DNA of 64,000 bases from Streptomyces luteolus (GCF_029968015.1 NZ_JASCIS010000023.1:1-64000); one strand, 5' to 3'. Positions 22,303-31,044 are shown, numbered from the stretch's first letter. Numbers and translations are program-made. The notes: generated from the sequence alone by a model not told the origin.

Positions 22303-22632
22303 TCACCCCTTCCGGCCCGGCCGGTGGCGGCCGAGCGCGACCATGCCCGTGCCGACCGCCAGGGTCAGCGCACCGGCCCCGATGATCCACTGCGTACCGG
22401 AGTCCGGCTCGGGCAGCGGCTCGGCCGGCCCGCTGCGGGCCGCGACCACGGCGACCTTTGAGGGCGAGGCCGGGGCCGGGGCGAGCGGGCCGGAGGCGGC
22501 AGAGGCGGCAGAGGCGGCTGAGGTGGCAGAGGCGATTGGGGTGGCAGAGGCGGCTGCGGCGGGCGCGGCCCACAGGAGCGCACCGGTGGCGGCGGCGACG
22601 GCGACACAGGGGGCGGTACGGCGAAGCTTCAT
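22303..22632 (-). CDS. Small secreted, membrane-anchored protein
   Basis: The 109-residue protein has a signal peptide (MKLRRTAPCVAVAAATGALL, cleavage near APAAAAS), an Ala/Ser-rich linker with ATSAASAASAAS repeats and a C-terminal hydrophobic helix followed by basic RHRPGRKG. The layout is that of a cell-wall sorting substrate, but the residues before the helix are LPEPDSG, not LPxTG or LAxTG. It is therefore either a degenerate sortase substrate or simply membrane-anchored. Upstream frames beyond ATG 22632 are not credible. Confidence 0.6.
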   Translation of the reverse strand: MKLRRTAPCVAVAAATGALLWAAPAAAASATPIASATSAASAASAASGPLAPAPASPSKVAVVAARSGPAEPLPEPDSGTQWIIGAGALTLAVGTGMVALGRHRPGRKG

Positions 22633-23057
22633 GTGCGGCGGCCTTTGCTGTGACGGCTCGGGAGCTGGAACGGCTCGGGTGCACCGGGGGTGGCACCGGC
22701 TGAGCGTCAACGTAATGTGCGTACGGCACCAGTGGCGGCCGCAAAGGTCCCCGGTCGCGCGCCAGAGGTCCCGAACCGGGCACGCCACCGGATGGCCAAG
22801 GTCCCCAAAGGCTCCAAAAGGGCATACCGCAACTGGCTCCTAAGGGGCATACCGCAACTGATCGACGCCGGTCCGTTGACCAGGGTGCCCGGATTCTGGA
22901 CAAAGTCTTCCGCTGAGCGGGACGGGCTCGCTACTGTCCCCCGGAAACGCACACGCCCCGTGGCAACGCCGCCTCGGAGCGCAGCCGGTGCCGGGCGGCA
23001 CGGGGCGAGCGCGCCCCGGACCGCCTCTTTTCGACTCACCTCTAAGGAGAGGGCGTC
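22633..23057. promoter_or_regulatory. Divergent promoter region with a 16-bp direct repeat upstream of the IclR gene
   Basis: The 425-bp gap has no gene. GGGCATACCGCAACTG occurs twice (22820-22835 and 22845-22860), a 25-bp period and so roughly the same DNA face every 2.4 turns. The repeats could bind the IclR regulator or another protein. A TTGACC at about 22877 could be a -35 element. GGAGAGGG precedes the IclR start. Confidence 0.4.
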
Positions 23058-23699
23058 GTGACCGCGGAGACTTCCCAGACGCTCGACCGAGGCCTGCGGG
23101 TCCTCAAACTGCTCGCCGACACCGACCACGGCCTGACCGTCACCGAACTGTCCAACAAGCTCGGGGTCAACCGCACCGTGGTCTACCGACTGCTCGCCAC
23201 CCTGGAGCAGCACACCCTGGTCCGCCGTGACCTGGGCGGCCGTGCCCGTGTCGGCCTCGGCGTGCTGCGCCTCGGCCGGCAGGTGCACCCGCTGGTCCGC
23301 GAGGCCGCCCTGCCCGCGCTGCGCGCCCTCGCCGAGGACATAGGGGCCACCGCGCACCTGACGATGGTCGACGGCGCGGAGGCGCTCGCCGTGGCGGTGG
23401 TCGAGCCGACGTGGACCGACTACCACGTGGCGTACCGCACGGGCTTCCGGCATCCGCTCGACCGGGGCGCCGCGGGCAAGGCGATACTCTCCGCCCGCCA
23501 GGGCCTGCTCAACGACCCCGGCTACACGCTCACCCACGGCGAGCTGGAAGCCGGAGCGAGCGGCGCGGCGGCACCGCTGATCGGGGTGACGGGCATCGAG
23601 GGCAGCGTCGGCGTCGTGATGCTGGCGGACTCCGTGCCGGAGCGGGTGGGGGAGCGGGTCCTCGACGCGGCGAAGGAGGTCGCGGACGCGCTGCGGTAG
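23058..23699 (+). CDS. IclR-family transcriptional regulator
   Basis: A 213-residue regulator with the IclR winged helix (TLDRGLRVLKLLADTDHGLT, then NRTVVYRLLATLEQH) and a C-terminal effector-binding domain (about 75-213), shorter than the usual 250. IclR proteins typically bind a small organic acid and control adjacent catabolic genes. Here no catabolic operon is next to it, so the target may be its own promoter or distant. GTG 23058 follows GGAGAGGGCGTC. Confidence 0.88.
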   Translation: MTAETSQTLDRGLRVLKLLADTDHGLTVTELSNKLGVNRTVVYRLLATLEQHTLVRRDLGGRARVGLGVLRLGRQVHPLVREAALPALRALAEDIGATAHLTMVDGAEALAVAVVEPTWTDYHVAYRTGFRHPLDRGAAGKAILSARQGLLNDPGYTLTHGELEAGASGAAAPLIGVTGIEGSVGVVMLADSVPERVGERVLDAAKEVADALR

Positions 23700-23758
23700 C
23701 CGCGGAGGGCCGAACCCCGGACCACGGTGCCGGGTCCCGCACGGACTAGATTGACCCC

Positions 23759-24556
23759 GTGCTCTCTCGCCTCGCCGCCCTCCCCCGCCGTACCGCTCTC
23801 GCCATCAGCGCCGTCCCCGTACTGGCGCTCGTCGGGGTGACCGTCTTCGCGCCGCTGCCGTTCGCCGTGGCGCAGCCGGGCTCGACCGAGGACGTGCTCG
23901 GCGATCACAAGGGCGAACAGGTGATCACCGTCGAGGGCGCGCCCACGCGGCCCACCAAGGGCAAGCTCCTGATGACGACGATCGCGGCGACGGCCCCGGA
24001 CACGGAGGTCGACCTGGGCGATGTGGTCGACGCCTGGTTCCGCACCGACCGCGCCGTGCTGCCGCGCGAGGCGGTCTACCCGACCGGTGACACCACCGAG
24101 GAGATCGAGAAGCACAACCGAGGCGAGATGCGGAAGTCCCAGGACGACGCGGTCGCGGCGGCCCTGAACTATCTGGACGAGAGCCCGAAGGACGTACGGG
24201 TCGAGCTGCAGATGGAGGACGTCGGCGGCCCGAGCGCCGGACTCCTCTTCACGCTCGGCATCATCGACAAGCTGGACGGCGACGGCAGCGGCGGCGACCT
24301 CACGGGCGGCCGCACCATCGCCGGTACGGGAACGATCACCGCCGACGGCAAGGTCGGCCCGGTCGGCGGCGTGGCCCTGAAGACGCAGGCGGCGGGCCGC
24401 GACGGCGCGAGCGTCTTCCTGGTCCCGAAGCCGGAGTGCGCCGACGCGAAGTCCGAACTCCCCGACGGCGTACGCCTGATCCCGGTCACCACCCTCGACG
24501 GCACGGTGGACGCGCTCCGCGCGCTCGACAAGGGCGGCAAGGTCCCTAGCTGCTGA
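23759..24556 (+). CDS. Membrane-anchored S16 (Lon-type) peptidase domain protein
   Basis: The 265-residue protein has an N-terminal membrane helix (about 12-36) and an extracytoplasmic Lon-type peptidase domain with the Ser in GGPSAGLLFTLG and Lys in TADGKVGPVGGVALKTQAA. It lacks the AAA+ part and also the PDZ domain of longer actinobacterial relatives. A role in secreted or membrane protein quality control is plausible but unproven. GTG 23759 lies 6 bases after TAGATT without a Shine-Dalgarno sequence, so the mRNA is probably leaderless. Confidence 0.85.
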   Translation: MLSRLAALPRRTALAISAVPVLALVGVTVFAPLPFAVAQPGSTEDVLGDHKGEQVITVEGAPTRPTKGKLLMTTIAATAPDTEVDLGDVVDAWFRTDRAVLPREAVYPTGDTTEEIEKHNRGEMRKSQDDAVAAALNYLDESPKDVRVELQMEDVGGPSAGLLFTLGIIDKLDGDGSGGDLTGGRTIAGTGTITADGKVGPVGGVALKTQAAGRDGASVFLVPKPECADAKSELPDGVRLIPVTTLDGTVDALRALDKGGKVPSC

Positions 24557-24731
24557 CCGCCACCACACCAGGAACCCGCGGGGTAGCCAGCCTGAGCCCC
24601 AACTCGACGAGTAACCAGCCGAGTTGAGTGCGCAAGGGGGTACGCGGGACCGGACGGTAGGCGGCGGCTTGCAGTTCGGCGGCGCGCTGGGTGTGCAGGA
24701 GCAGGTGGGTGTGCGGGTCGATCGGGTTCAT
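24546..24731 (-). CDS. Small conserved hypothetical protein coupled to an ArsR-type regulator
   Basis: A 61-residue protein (MNPIDPHTHLLLHTQRAAEL, later LRTQLGWLLVELGLRL). The helix from LGWLLVELGLRLA is amphipathic or weakly membrane-associated. Its ATG overlaps the stop of the upstream regulator as ATGA, so the two are made together. Streptomyces commonly places such short proteins after regulators; no function is known. Its 3' end overlaps the S16 peptidase gene by 11 bp, convergent. Confidence 0.6.
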   Translation of the reverse strand: MNPIDPHTHLLLHTQRAAELQAAAYRPVPRTPLRTQLGWLLVELGLRLATPRVPGVVAVSS

Positions 24732-25312
24732 TCCGTGTCCTCCAAGGTGCGTGGCAGCGTATGCAGATGGAGCCGGACCTGGGCGGTGTTCGGGGCGCCC
24801 GGAGGTTCGTCCTGGTAGCTCTCGATGAGCGCGTGGATCTTGTCGTTGAGCTCGCGTGTCCGCTCGGGTGTGAGCCGCAGCTTGTAGTCGCTCACGTCGG
24901 AGGCGACGATCCACTCCTCGGGCCAGTCGTGCATGGTCCCCAGCCAGGTGGAGAGTTCCTGGGCGTGCAGGCTCGCGTTCTCGTGCATCAGGGTCGAGAC
25001 GGCGCCCCGGGTCTCCGGGGAGGCGTCGAGCTTGATCGAGTCACCGATCCGGATGCCCTGATGGGCGGCCTTCCACCATCGCTCCCGCCCCTTGCCGTGC
25101 TCGGGCGCGTCCTCGACGAACCCGTACGCGGCGAGCTGGCGCAAGTGGTAGCTGGTCGCCCCGCTGGACTCGCCCAGTCGGTCGGCCAGTTGGGAGGCCG
25201 TGGCGGGTCCTTCGCGCAGCGCGACCATCAGTCGCACCCGCAGAGGATGCGCCAGCCCTCGCAGTGAACGCGGGTCGAGATCTCGGACGGTGTGCTCGTT
25301 CGGCTCTGCCAT
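24728..25312 (-). CDS. ArsR-like winged-helix transcriptional regulator
   Basis: The 194-residue protein has an ArsR/HTH_20-type winged helix near the N-terminus (LRGLAHPLRVRLMVALREGP, LADRLGESSGATSYHLRQLA) and a longer C-terminal region of unknown role. No metal-binding cysteines occur, so it is not a classical metal sensor. ATG 25312 is chosen over TTG 25331, which lies inside the upstream inverted repeat. Autoregulation through that repeat is likely. Confidence 0.85.
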   Translation of the reverse strand: MAEPNEHTVRDLDPRSLRGLAHPLRVRLMVALREGPATASQLADRLGESSGATSYHLRQLAAYGFVEDAPEHGKGRERWWKAAHQGIRIGDSIKLDASPETRGAVSTLMHENASLHAQELSTWLGTMHDWPEEWIVASDVSDYKLRLTPERTRELNDKIHALIESYQDEPPGAPNTAQVRLHLHTLPRTLEDTE

Positions 25313-25330
25313 GCCCTGAGCGTAGCCATG

Positions 25331-25372
25331 CAAAGACTACGTTGCAACGCTTTCTTTGCAACGAACTCTTTG
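25331..25372. promoter_or_regulatory. Long inverted repeat upstream of the ArsR-like gene
   Basis: CAAAGA and TCTTTG mark the ends and TTGCAA occurs once in each half, giving an imperfect dyad over 42 bp. It starts 18 bp upstream of the regulator start codon in a locally A/T-rich patch. It is the most likely autoregulatory operator. Confidence 0.5.
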
Positions 25373-25401
25373 TGCGGTGACGGGCGCGCCCCGCCAACCC
25401 C

Positions 25402-26382
25402 CTACCCCTCCTTGACGAACCCCTCAGCCAACATCCAGTCCAGAGCCACCGAATGCGGGTCCTCCCCGCCCACGTCCACCCGGGCGTTCAGTTCGCGGGC
25501 CACGTCGTTGTTGAGCTTGGCCGTGATCGGGGCCAGGACCTCCGCGATCTCCGGGAACTCCTTCAGCGAGTCGGTGTTGATCTCGGGGGCGGCGTTGTAG
25601 TTGGGGAAGAACCGCTTGTCGTCCTCCACCACCGTCAGGTCCATCGCCTTGATGCGGCCGTCGGTCGTGAACACCTCGCCGTACGTGCACGTGCCCTTCG
25701 CGGCCTGCGTGTAGATGATGCCGGTGTCCATCTTGGTGATGTTGGCGGGCGGGATGCTCATCCCGTACGCCTTCTGCATGCCCGGCAGGCCGTCGTTGCG
25801 GGAGGCGAACTCGCTCTCCACGCACAGCGTGACCGCCTTCGGGTCGGACTTCGCGAGCGCCGCCACGTCCGAGAGCGTCCTCGTCTTGTACTTCTTCGCG
25901 TTGGCCTGGTTCATGGCGAGTGCGTAGGTGTTGTTCAGCTCGGACGGCGGCAGCCAGGTGAGGCCGTTCTTCTTGTCCGCCTCGCGCACCGCCTCCCACT
26001 GCTTCCGCGGGTCGTCGATCGGTTCGGTGTTGCCCTGGTACGTGATCCAGGCCGTGCCCGTGTACTCGTACATCAGGTCCGCGTCGCCGCTCTTGACCGC
26101 CTCGCGGGCGCCGATCGAACCCTGGATGCCGGTGCGGTCCAGCACCTTCGCTCCGGCCGCCTGCAGCGCGATACCGGTGATCTGGCCGAGGATCAGCTGC
26201 TCGGTGAACTCCTTGGACGTGACGGTGAGATCGGCGCCCTCCAGGGGCCGGCCCTTGCCCACCGTGCCCGGCTTGACGTCGTCGACCATCGGGGAGCCGC
26301 TGGTCAGCCCGCACCCGGCGAGCAGCGACGGGACCAGGACCGCGGCCGCCGCGAGACCGATCGCGCTCGTACGCCGCCTCAT
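25402..26382 (-). CDS. Substrate-binding lipoprotein of a betaine/choline-type ABC importer
   Basis: The 326-residue protein has a lipoprotein signal ending in LLAGC (Cys24) and an OpuAC/ProX-type periplasmic-binding fold. Landmarks are LTVTSKEFTEQLILGQITG, YEYTGTAW and PPSELNNTYALAM. Family members bind glycine betaine, choline or carnitine. It is the last gene of the importer operon, and its ATG overlaps the upstream permease stop as ATGA. Confidence 0.9.
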   Translation of the reverse strand: MRRRTSAIGLAAAAVLVPSLLAGCGLTSGSPMVDDVKPGTVGKGRPLEGADLTVTSKEFTEQLILGQITGIALQAAGAKVLDRTGIQGSIGAREAVKSGDADLMYEYTGTAWITYQGNTEPIDDPRKQWEAVREADKKNGLTWLPPSELNNTYALAMNQANAKKYKTRTLSDVAALAKSDPKAVTLCVESEFASRNDGLPGMQKAYGMSIPPANITKMDTGIIYTQAAKGTCTYGEVFTTDGRIKAMDLTVVEDDKRFFPNYNAAPEINTDSLKEFPEIAEVLAPITAKLNNDVARELNARVDVGGEDPHSVALDWMLAEGFVKEG

Positions 26383-27254
26383 GACCCCACCTCCAGACCC
26401 CGTGGGCGCAGCAACAGCTCGGCGAGCGACGCCAGCCAGTCCACGAGCAGGGCGAGTGCCACCGTGAGGATCGAGCCGAGCACCAGGACCGACATGCGCT
26501 GGTTGGTGATGCCCGTCGTGATCAGGTCGCCGAGCCCGCCGCCCCCGCCGAACGTGGCGAGCGTCGCCGTGCCGACGTTCAGGACGAGCGCGGTCCGCAC
26601 GCCCGCGAGGATCAGCGGTACGGCGAGGGGGAGTTCGACCTTGCGGAGCACGCCGAGCGGGGACATGCCGATGCCGCGGGCGGCCTCCAGGAGCGTCGGG
26701 TCGTTGGCCTTCAGACCGGCGATCGTGTTGGACAGGACCGGGAGGACCGCGTAGATCACGATGCCGAACAGGGCGGCCTTCTGTCCGATGCCCATCCAGA
26801 TCACGAGCAGCGCGAGCAGACCGATCGCCGGGGTCGCCTGCCCGATGTTGGCCAGGGCCATCGCGACCGGGGCCGCCTTCCGCAGCGGCTTGCGGGTCAG
26901 CAGGATGCCCAGCGGGATCGCGATGATCAGCACGAAGAACGTGGAGATCACGGTGAGTTGGACGTGCTGGCGCAGGCGCAGCCACACATTGCCGTCGGCC
27001 AGCGCGTTCTCCGCGATCGAGTCGAGCTCGGCGTTCTGGAACCAGAGCCAGGTGATCAGCAGCACGATCGCCAGGACCGCGGGCAGGAACGTCAGCTTCT
27101 GCCAGGTGATCCGCGGCGGCTCCTTGGCGGGCGGCTCGGGCGCGGCCGCCTCCTCCGCCTCGCCGACGTCCCGGAACGGCACGCCCTTGACCTCGTGCTC
27201 ACCCTCCGGCCGGGCGGGCGGCGTGGGGCTCGACGGTCCGCGGGAGGTGTTCAC
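26379..27254 (-). CDS. ABC importer permease (OpuBB/OpuBD-type), second copy
   Basis: The 291-residue permease has an 80-residue Pro/Glu-rich cytoplasmic N-terminus, then six or so membrane helices with the MetI-like coupling loop EAARGIGMSPLGVLRKVELP. It likely pairs with the 28581 permease as a heterodimeric channel. The start overlaps the ATPase stop by four bases. Confidence 0.9.
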   Translation of the reverse strand: MNTSRGPSSPTPPARPEGEHEVKGVPFRDVGEAEEAAAPEPPAKEPPRITWQKLTFLPAVLAIVLLITWLWFQNAELDSIAENALADGNVWLRLRQHVQLTVISTFFVLIIAIPLGILLTRKPLRKAAPVAMALANIGQATPAIGLLALLVIWMGIGQKAALFGIVIYAVLPVLSNTIAGLKANDPTLLEAARGIGMSPLGVLRKVELPLAVPLILAGVRTALVLNVGTATLATFGGGGGLGDLITTGITNQRMSVLVLGSILTVALALLVDWLASLAELLLRPRGLEVGS

Positions 27255-28588
27255 GCCCGCTCCTCCCCGCCTGTATCGGCGCCCTCCTGCTCGCGGTGGG
27301 TGTGCTCGGCGCGCTGCTCCTCCAGCTCGTGCTGGTGCTCGACCGCGTCCAGGCGGTCGGCCTCCAGGAGTTCGTGCACGGAGTTCATCAGCGTCTCCAT
27401 GTCGACGACGCCCTCGTACGCCCCCCGCCGTCCCGTCACCGCGACCCGGCCCGCGTTGTCCGTGAGCACCGCCTCAAGCGCGTCGCGCAGGGTGGCGTCC
27501 CGGGTCACCGTGTCGTGGACGAGGGTGCCCGCGCGGGCGAGCGAACCGCGGGCGCGCATCAGGTCGCCGCGCCGCAGCCACTTGTACGGGCGGCCGCGCT
27601 TGTCCAGGAGCAGGATCTCGTTGGTGTTGCCGGAGCGGAGCTTGTTGAAGATGTCCTGCAGCGGATCGTCCACCGTCACCGTCGGGTAGTCCCGCACCTC
27701 CACATCCCGTACGCGGGTCAGGTTGAGCCGTTTCAGGGCCGCGCCCGCGCCGACGAAACCGGAGACGAAGTCGTCGGCGGGGTTGGTGAGGATGGCCTCC
27801 GGGGTGTCGAACTGGGCGATGTGCGAGCGCTCCCTCAGGACCGCGATCCGGTCGCCCAGCTTGATGGCCTCGTCGAAGTCGTGCGTGACGAACACGATGG
27901 TCTTGTGCAGCTCGTGCTGGAGCCGGATCAGCTCGTCCTGCAAGTGGTCGCGGGTGATCGGGTCGACCGCGCCGAACGGCTCGTCCATCAGGAGTACGGG
28001 CGGGTCGGCCGCCAACGCCCGTGCCACGCCCACGCGTTGCTGCTGGCCGCCGGAGAGCTGGCGGGGATAGCGGCCGCGGAACTCGCCCGGGTCCAGGCCG
28101 ACGAGGTCGAGCATCTCCTCGACCCGGCTCTTGATCTTAGACTTGGACCAGCCGACCATCTTCGGCACCAGGGCGATGTTCTGCGCGACCGTCATGTGCG
28201 GGAAGAGCCCGGAGGACTGGATCGCGTATCCGACCTTGCGGCGCAGCTTCACCGGGTCCATGTCGGTGACGTCCTCGCCGTTGATGCGGATCCGGCCGCT
28301 GGTCGGCTCGATCAGGCGGTTGATCATCTTCAGCGTCGTGGACTTACCGCAGCCGGAGGGGCCGACGAAGATGACGAGCTCGCCCGCCTTGATCTCCATG
28401 TTGACCTCGTCCACCGCCGGGTTGGGGCTGCCCGGGTAGCGCTTGGTGAGGTTCTCCAGCTCGATGGTGGCGCCGGTGGTCGCTTTCGCCGTGGACGCGG
28501 TGGCCGTCGCCGTACTGGTCGCGGTCGCGGTCTCGGACACGGATTCAGGCTCGGAGTCAGGCACGGAGTCAGGCACGGAGTCAGGCAC
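27251..28588 (-). CDS. ABC importer ATPase with CBS domains (ProV/OpuAA type)
   Basis: The 445-residue protein has Walker A GPSGCGKSTTLKMIN, the Q-loop, signature LSGGQQQRVGVARALAAD and Walker B VLLMDEPFGAVDP, followed by a CBS-domain pair (about 300-420) of the kind that senses ionic strength in osmoprotectant importers. The N-terminus is odd: three identical 12-bp units each begin with GTG (28588, 28576, 28564), followed by an Ala/Thr repeat. GAGGGGGAT before the first GTG selects 28588. It overlaps the upstream permease by eight bases. Confidence 0.9.
   Translation of the reverse strand: MPDSVPDSVPDSEPESVSETATATSTATATASTAKATTGATIELENLTKRYPGSPNPAVDEVNMEIKAGELVIFVGPSGCGKSTTLKMINRLIEPTSGRIRINGEDVTDMDPVKLRRKVGYAIQSSGLFPHMTVAQNIALVPKMVGWSKSKIKSRVEEMLDLVGLDPGEFRGRYPRQLSGGQQQRVGVARALAADPPVLLMDEPFGAVDPITRDHLQDELIRLQHELHKTIVFVTHDFDEAIKLGDRIAVLRERSHIAQFDTPEAILTNPADDFVSGFVGAGAALKRLNLTRVRDVEVRDYPTVTVDDPLQDIFNKLRSGNTNEILLLDKRGRPYKWLRRGDLMRARGSLARAGTLVHDTVTRDATLRDALEAVLTDNAGRVAVTGRRGAYEGVVDMETLMNSVHELLEADRLDAVEHQHELEEQRAEHTHREQEGADTGGEERA
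28547..28588 (-). repeat. 12-bp repeat containing reiterated GTG start codons
   Basis: The unit, tcaggcacggag on the plus strand, encodes V/M-P-D-S and is present three times with a fourth diverged copy (EPES). Each exact unit supplies an in-frame GTG, so initiation could occur at more than one. Confidence 0.8.
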
Positions 28589-29228
28589 GGATCCCCCTCG
28601 GAATGGTCAGCCGTCCGATCAGGACGTACGCGGCGTCGAAAAGGAGCGCCAGGACGATGATCCCGAGCGTGCCCGCGAGCACCTGGTTCAGCGCGTTCTT
28701 GCTGCCCAGGGAGGCGATGCCGCGGAAGATCTCGTTGCCGAGGCCGGGACCCGACGCGTACGCGGCGATCGCGGCGATGCCCATCAGCATCTGCGTGGAG
28801 ACCCGGATGCCGGTGAGGATCGGCGGCCAGGCCAGCGGCAGCTCCACCCGGAAAAGGCGTGCCACCCGCGACATCCCGATGCCCTTGGCGGCGTCCACCA
28901 GGGACGGATCGACCCCGCGCAGCCCGACGATCGAGTTCCGCACGATGGGCAGCAGCCCGTACAAGGTCAGGGCGATCACGGTCGGCGCGACGCCGAGCCC
29001 GACGATCGGGATGAGCAGACCGATCATGGCGAGCGACGGGACCGTCAGGATCGTGGAGGTCGTCGTGGTGGCGAGCGAGCCGGCCCAGTCGCTGCGGTAC
29101 GTGACGATTCCGATGATCACGCCGAGCACCGTGGCCACGACCATGCACTGGAAGACCGCGCTGGCGTGCTGGTAGGCGTCGGTCAGCAGCTGCTGGTGCC
29201 GGTTGCCCAGGTAATCCCAGAAGTTCAC
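28581..29228 (-). CDS. ABC importer permease (OpuBB/OpuBD-type), first copy
   Basis: A 215-residue permease with the MetI-like fold: DAAKGIGMSRVARLFRVELP is the ATPase-coupling loop, and helices cover most of the chain. GTG 29228 is chosen because family members begin with NFWDYLGNRHQQL and a GAGG lies 8 bases upstream. A TTG at 29261 overlaps the AsnC stop as TTGA and is an alternative that would couple the two genes. Confidence 0.88.
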   Translation of the reverse strand: MNFWDYLGNRHQQLLTDAYQHASAVFQCMVVATVLGVIIGIVTYRSDWAGSLATTTTSTILTVPSLAMIGLLIPIVGLGVAPTVIALTLYGLLPIVRNSIVGLRGVDPSLVDAAKGIGMSRVARLFRVELPLAWPPILTGIRVSTQMLMGIAAIAAYASGPGLGNEIFRGIASLGSKNALNQVLAGTLGIIVLALLFDAAYVLIGRLTIPRGIRA

Positions 29229-29257
29229 CCCGTACACCTCGGCTCTTCCGTGTCGAC

Positions 29258-29767
29258 TCAAACATCCTTACGGGAATGAAGCGACGCCGCCTGTTCCACC
29301 AGCGGGATGATCCGCAGCGGGACGGGGTTCTCCATGACGATCGCCGTGGCGGCCCGGACGATGCCATCAAAACCCACAACCCGGTCGATCACACGTTGGA
29401 GATCCGCGTTCGACCTGGCCACGAGCCGGCAGAGCATGTCCCCGCTGCCGGTCGTCGTATGCAGTTCGAGCACCTCGGGCACGGTCGCCAAGTGGGCGCG
29501 TACGTCGGCTCCCTGGCCCTGTTTGATCTCCAGGGTCGCGAACGCGGTGACCGGATAGCCGAGCGCGGCCGGGTCGACGTCCGGGCCGAAGCCGCGGATG
29601 ACTCCGTTCGACTGAAGCCGGTCGAGCCGCGCCTGCACCGTGCCGCGGGCCACGCCGAGCCGCCGTGACGCCTCCAGGACGCCGATCCGGGGCTCCCGGG
29701 CCAGCAGCACGATGAGGCGGCCGTCGAGCTCGTCGACGGTGGGTCCGACCGGCTTTCCCAGAGACAT
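29258..29767 (-). CDS. Lrp/AsnC-family transcriptional regulator
   Basis: This protein (169 residues from ATG 29767) has the AsnC-type helix-turn-helix (VDELDGRLIVLLAREPRIGV, then LGVARGTVQARLDRLQSNGV) and the RAM ligand-binding domain (LEIKQGQGADVRAHLATVPE onward). It heads the importer operon and is divergent from hppD with only about 130 bp between. It may control the importer, hppD or both; tyrosine catabolism and amino-acid sensing would fit an Lrp-type protein. ATG 29794 is an alternative start; neither has a strong Shine-Dalgarno sequence. Confidence 0.87.
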   Translation of the reverse strand: MSLGKPVGPTVDELDGRLIVLLAREPRIGVLEASRRLGVARGTVQARLDRLQSNGVIRGFGPDVDPAALGYPVTAFATLEIKQGQGADVRAHLATVPEVLELHTTTGSGDMLCRLVARSNADLQRVIDRVVGFDGIVRAATAIVMENPVPLRIIPLVEQAASLHSRKDV

Positions 29768-29895
29768 GGCGTGGATCACACTCCCGGTAGTCATCCTGCA
29801 CAGATCGTCCGGACATATTGGCGCTCCGCTAGGCACATTGACCAGAGGAGCAGCGAACTATTGCGCACCTTGTGGAACGGAGAGAACCTGCGAAC

Positions 29896-31044
29896 ATGAC
29901 TGACACCACGCAGGTCACCACCCCCCACACCGCCCGGCAGGCCGACCCCTTCCCGGTCAAGGGAATGGACGCGGTCGTCTTCGCCGTGGGCAACGCCAAG
30001 CAGGCCGCGCACTACTACTCGACCGCCTTCGGCATGAAGCTCGTCGCCTACTCGGGACCCGAGAACGGCAGCCGCGAGACGGCCAGTTACGTCCTGGAGA
30101 ACGGCGGCGCCCGGTTCGTCCTCACCTCCGTGATCAAGGCCGCCACCGACTGGGGCCGCTTCCTCGAAGCCCATGTCGCCGAGCACGGCGACGGCGTCGT
30201 CGACCTCGCCATCGAGGTCCCGGACGCCCGCGCCGCCTACGCGTACGCGATCGAGCACGGCGCCACCGGCATCGAGGAGCCGTACGACACCAAGGACGAG
30301 CACGGCACGGTCGTCCGCGCCGCGATCGCCACGTACGGCAAGACCCGGCACACCCTCGTCGAGCGGTCCGGCTACGACGGGCCGTACCTGCCGGGCTTCG
30401 AGGCCGCCGCGCCGATCGTGGAGCCGCCGGCCAAGCGGACCTTCCAGGCCATCGACCACTGCGTCGGCAACGTCGAGCTCGGCAAGATGAACGAGTGGGT
30501 GGCCTTCTACAACAAGGTCATGGGCTTCACGAACATGAAGGAGTTCGTGGGCGACGACATCGCCACCGAGTACAGCGCGCTGATGTCGAAGGTCGTCGCG
30601 GACGGGACGTTGAAGGTCAAGTTCCCGATCAACGAGCCCGCGATCGCGAAGAAGAAGTCGCAGATCGACGAGTACCTGGAGTTCTACGGCGGCGCCGGCG
30701 TCCAGCACATCGCCCTCGCCACCAACGACATCGTCGAGACGGTACGCACGATGCGCGCCGGCGGCGTCCAGTTCCTCGACACCCCCGACTCGTACTACGA
30801 CACCCTCGGCGAGTGGGCGGGCGAGACCCGCGTGCCCGTGGAGACGCTGCGCGAGCTGAAGATCCTGGTCGACCGGGACGAGGACGGCTACCTGCTGCAG
30901 ATCTTCACCAAGCCGGTGCAGGACCGGCCGACCGTGTTCTTCGAGATGATCGAGCGGCACGGGTCGATGGGCTTCGGCAAGGGGAACTTCAAGGCGCTGT
31001 TCGAGGCGATTGAGCGGGAGCAGGCTAAGCGGGGCAACTTGTAG
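29896..31044 (+). CDS. hppD: 4-Hydroxyphenylpyruvate dioxygenase
   Basis: The 382-residue non-haem iron enzyme converts 4-hydroxyphenylpyruvate to homogentisate in tyrosine catabolism. Two VOC repeats are visible. The iron ligands fall in FQAIDHCVGNV (His), GVQHIALATNDI (His) and VFFEMIERHG (Glu), and the C-terminal lid GSMGFGKGNFKALFEAIE is present. ATG 29896 is preceded by GGAGAG. From memory, the S. coelicolor orthologue is SCO2927. The divergent AsnC regulator is a candidate controller. Confidence 0.95.
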   Translation: MTDTTQVTTPHTARQADPFPVKGMDAVVFAVGNAKQAAHYYSTAFGMKLVAYSGPENGSRETASYVLENGGARFVLTSVIKAATDWGRFLEAHVAEHGDGVVDLAIEVPDARAAYAYAIEHGATGIEEPYDTKDEHGTVVRAAIATYGKTRHTLVERSGYDGPYLPGFEAAAPIVEPPAKRTFQAIDHCVGNVELGKMNEWVAFYNKVMGFTNMKEFVGDDIATEYSALMSKVVADGTLKVKFPINEPAIAKKKSQIDEYLEFYGGAGVQHIALATNDIVETVRTMRAGGVQFLDTPDSYYDTLGEWAGETRVPVETLRELKILVDRDEDGYLLQIFTKPVQDRPTVFFEMIERHGSMGFGKGNFKALFEAIEREQAKRGNL

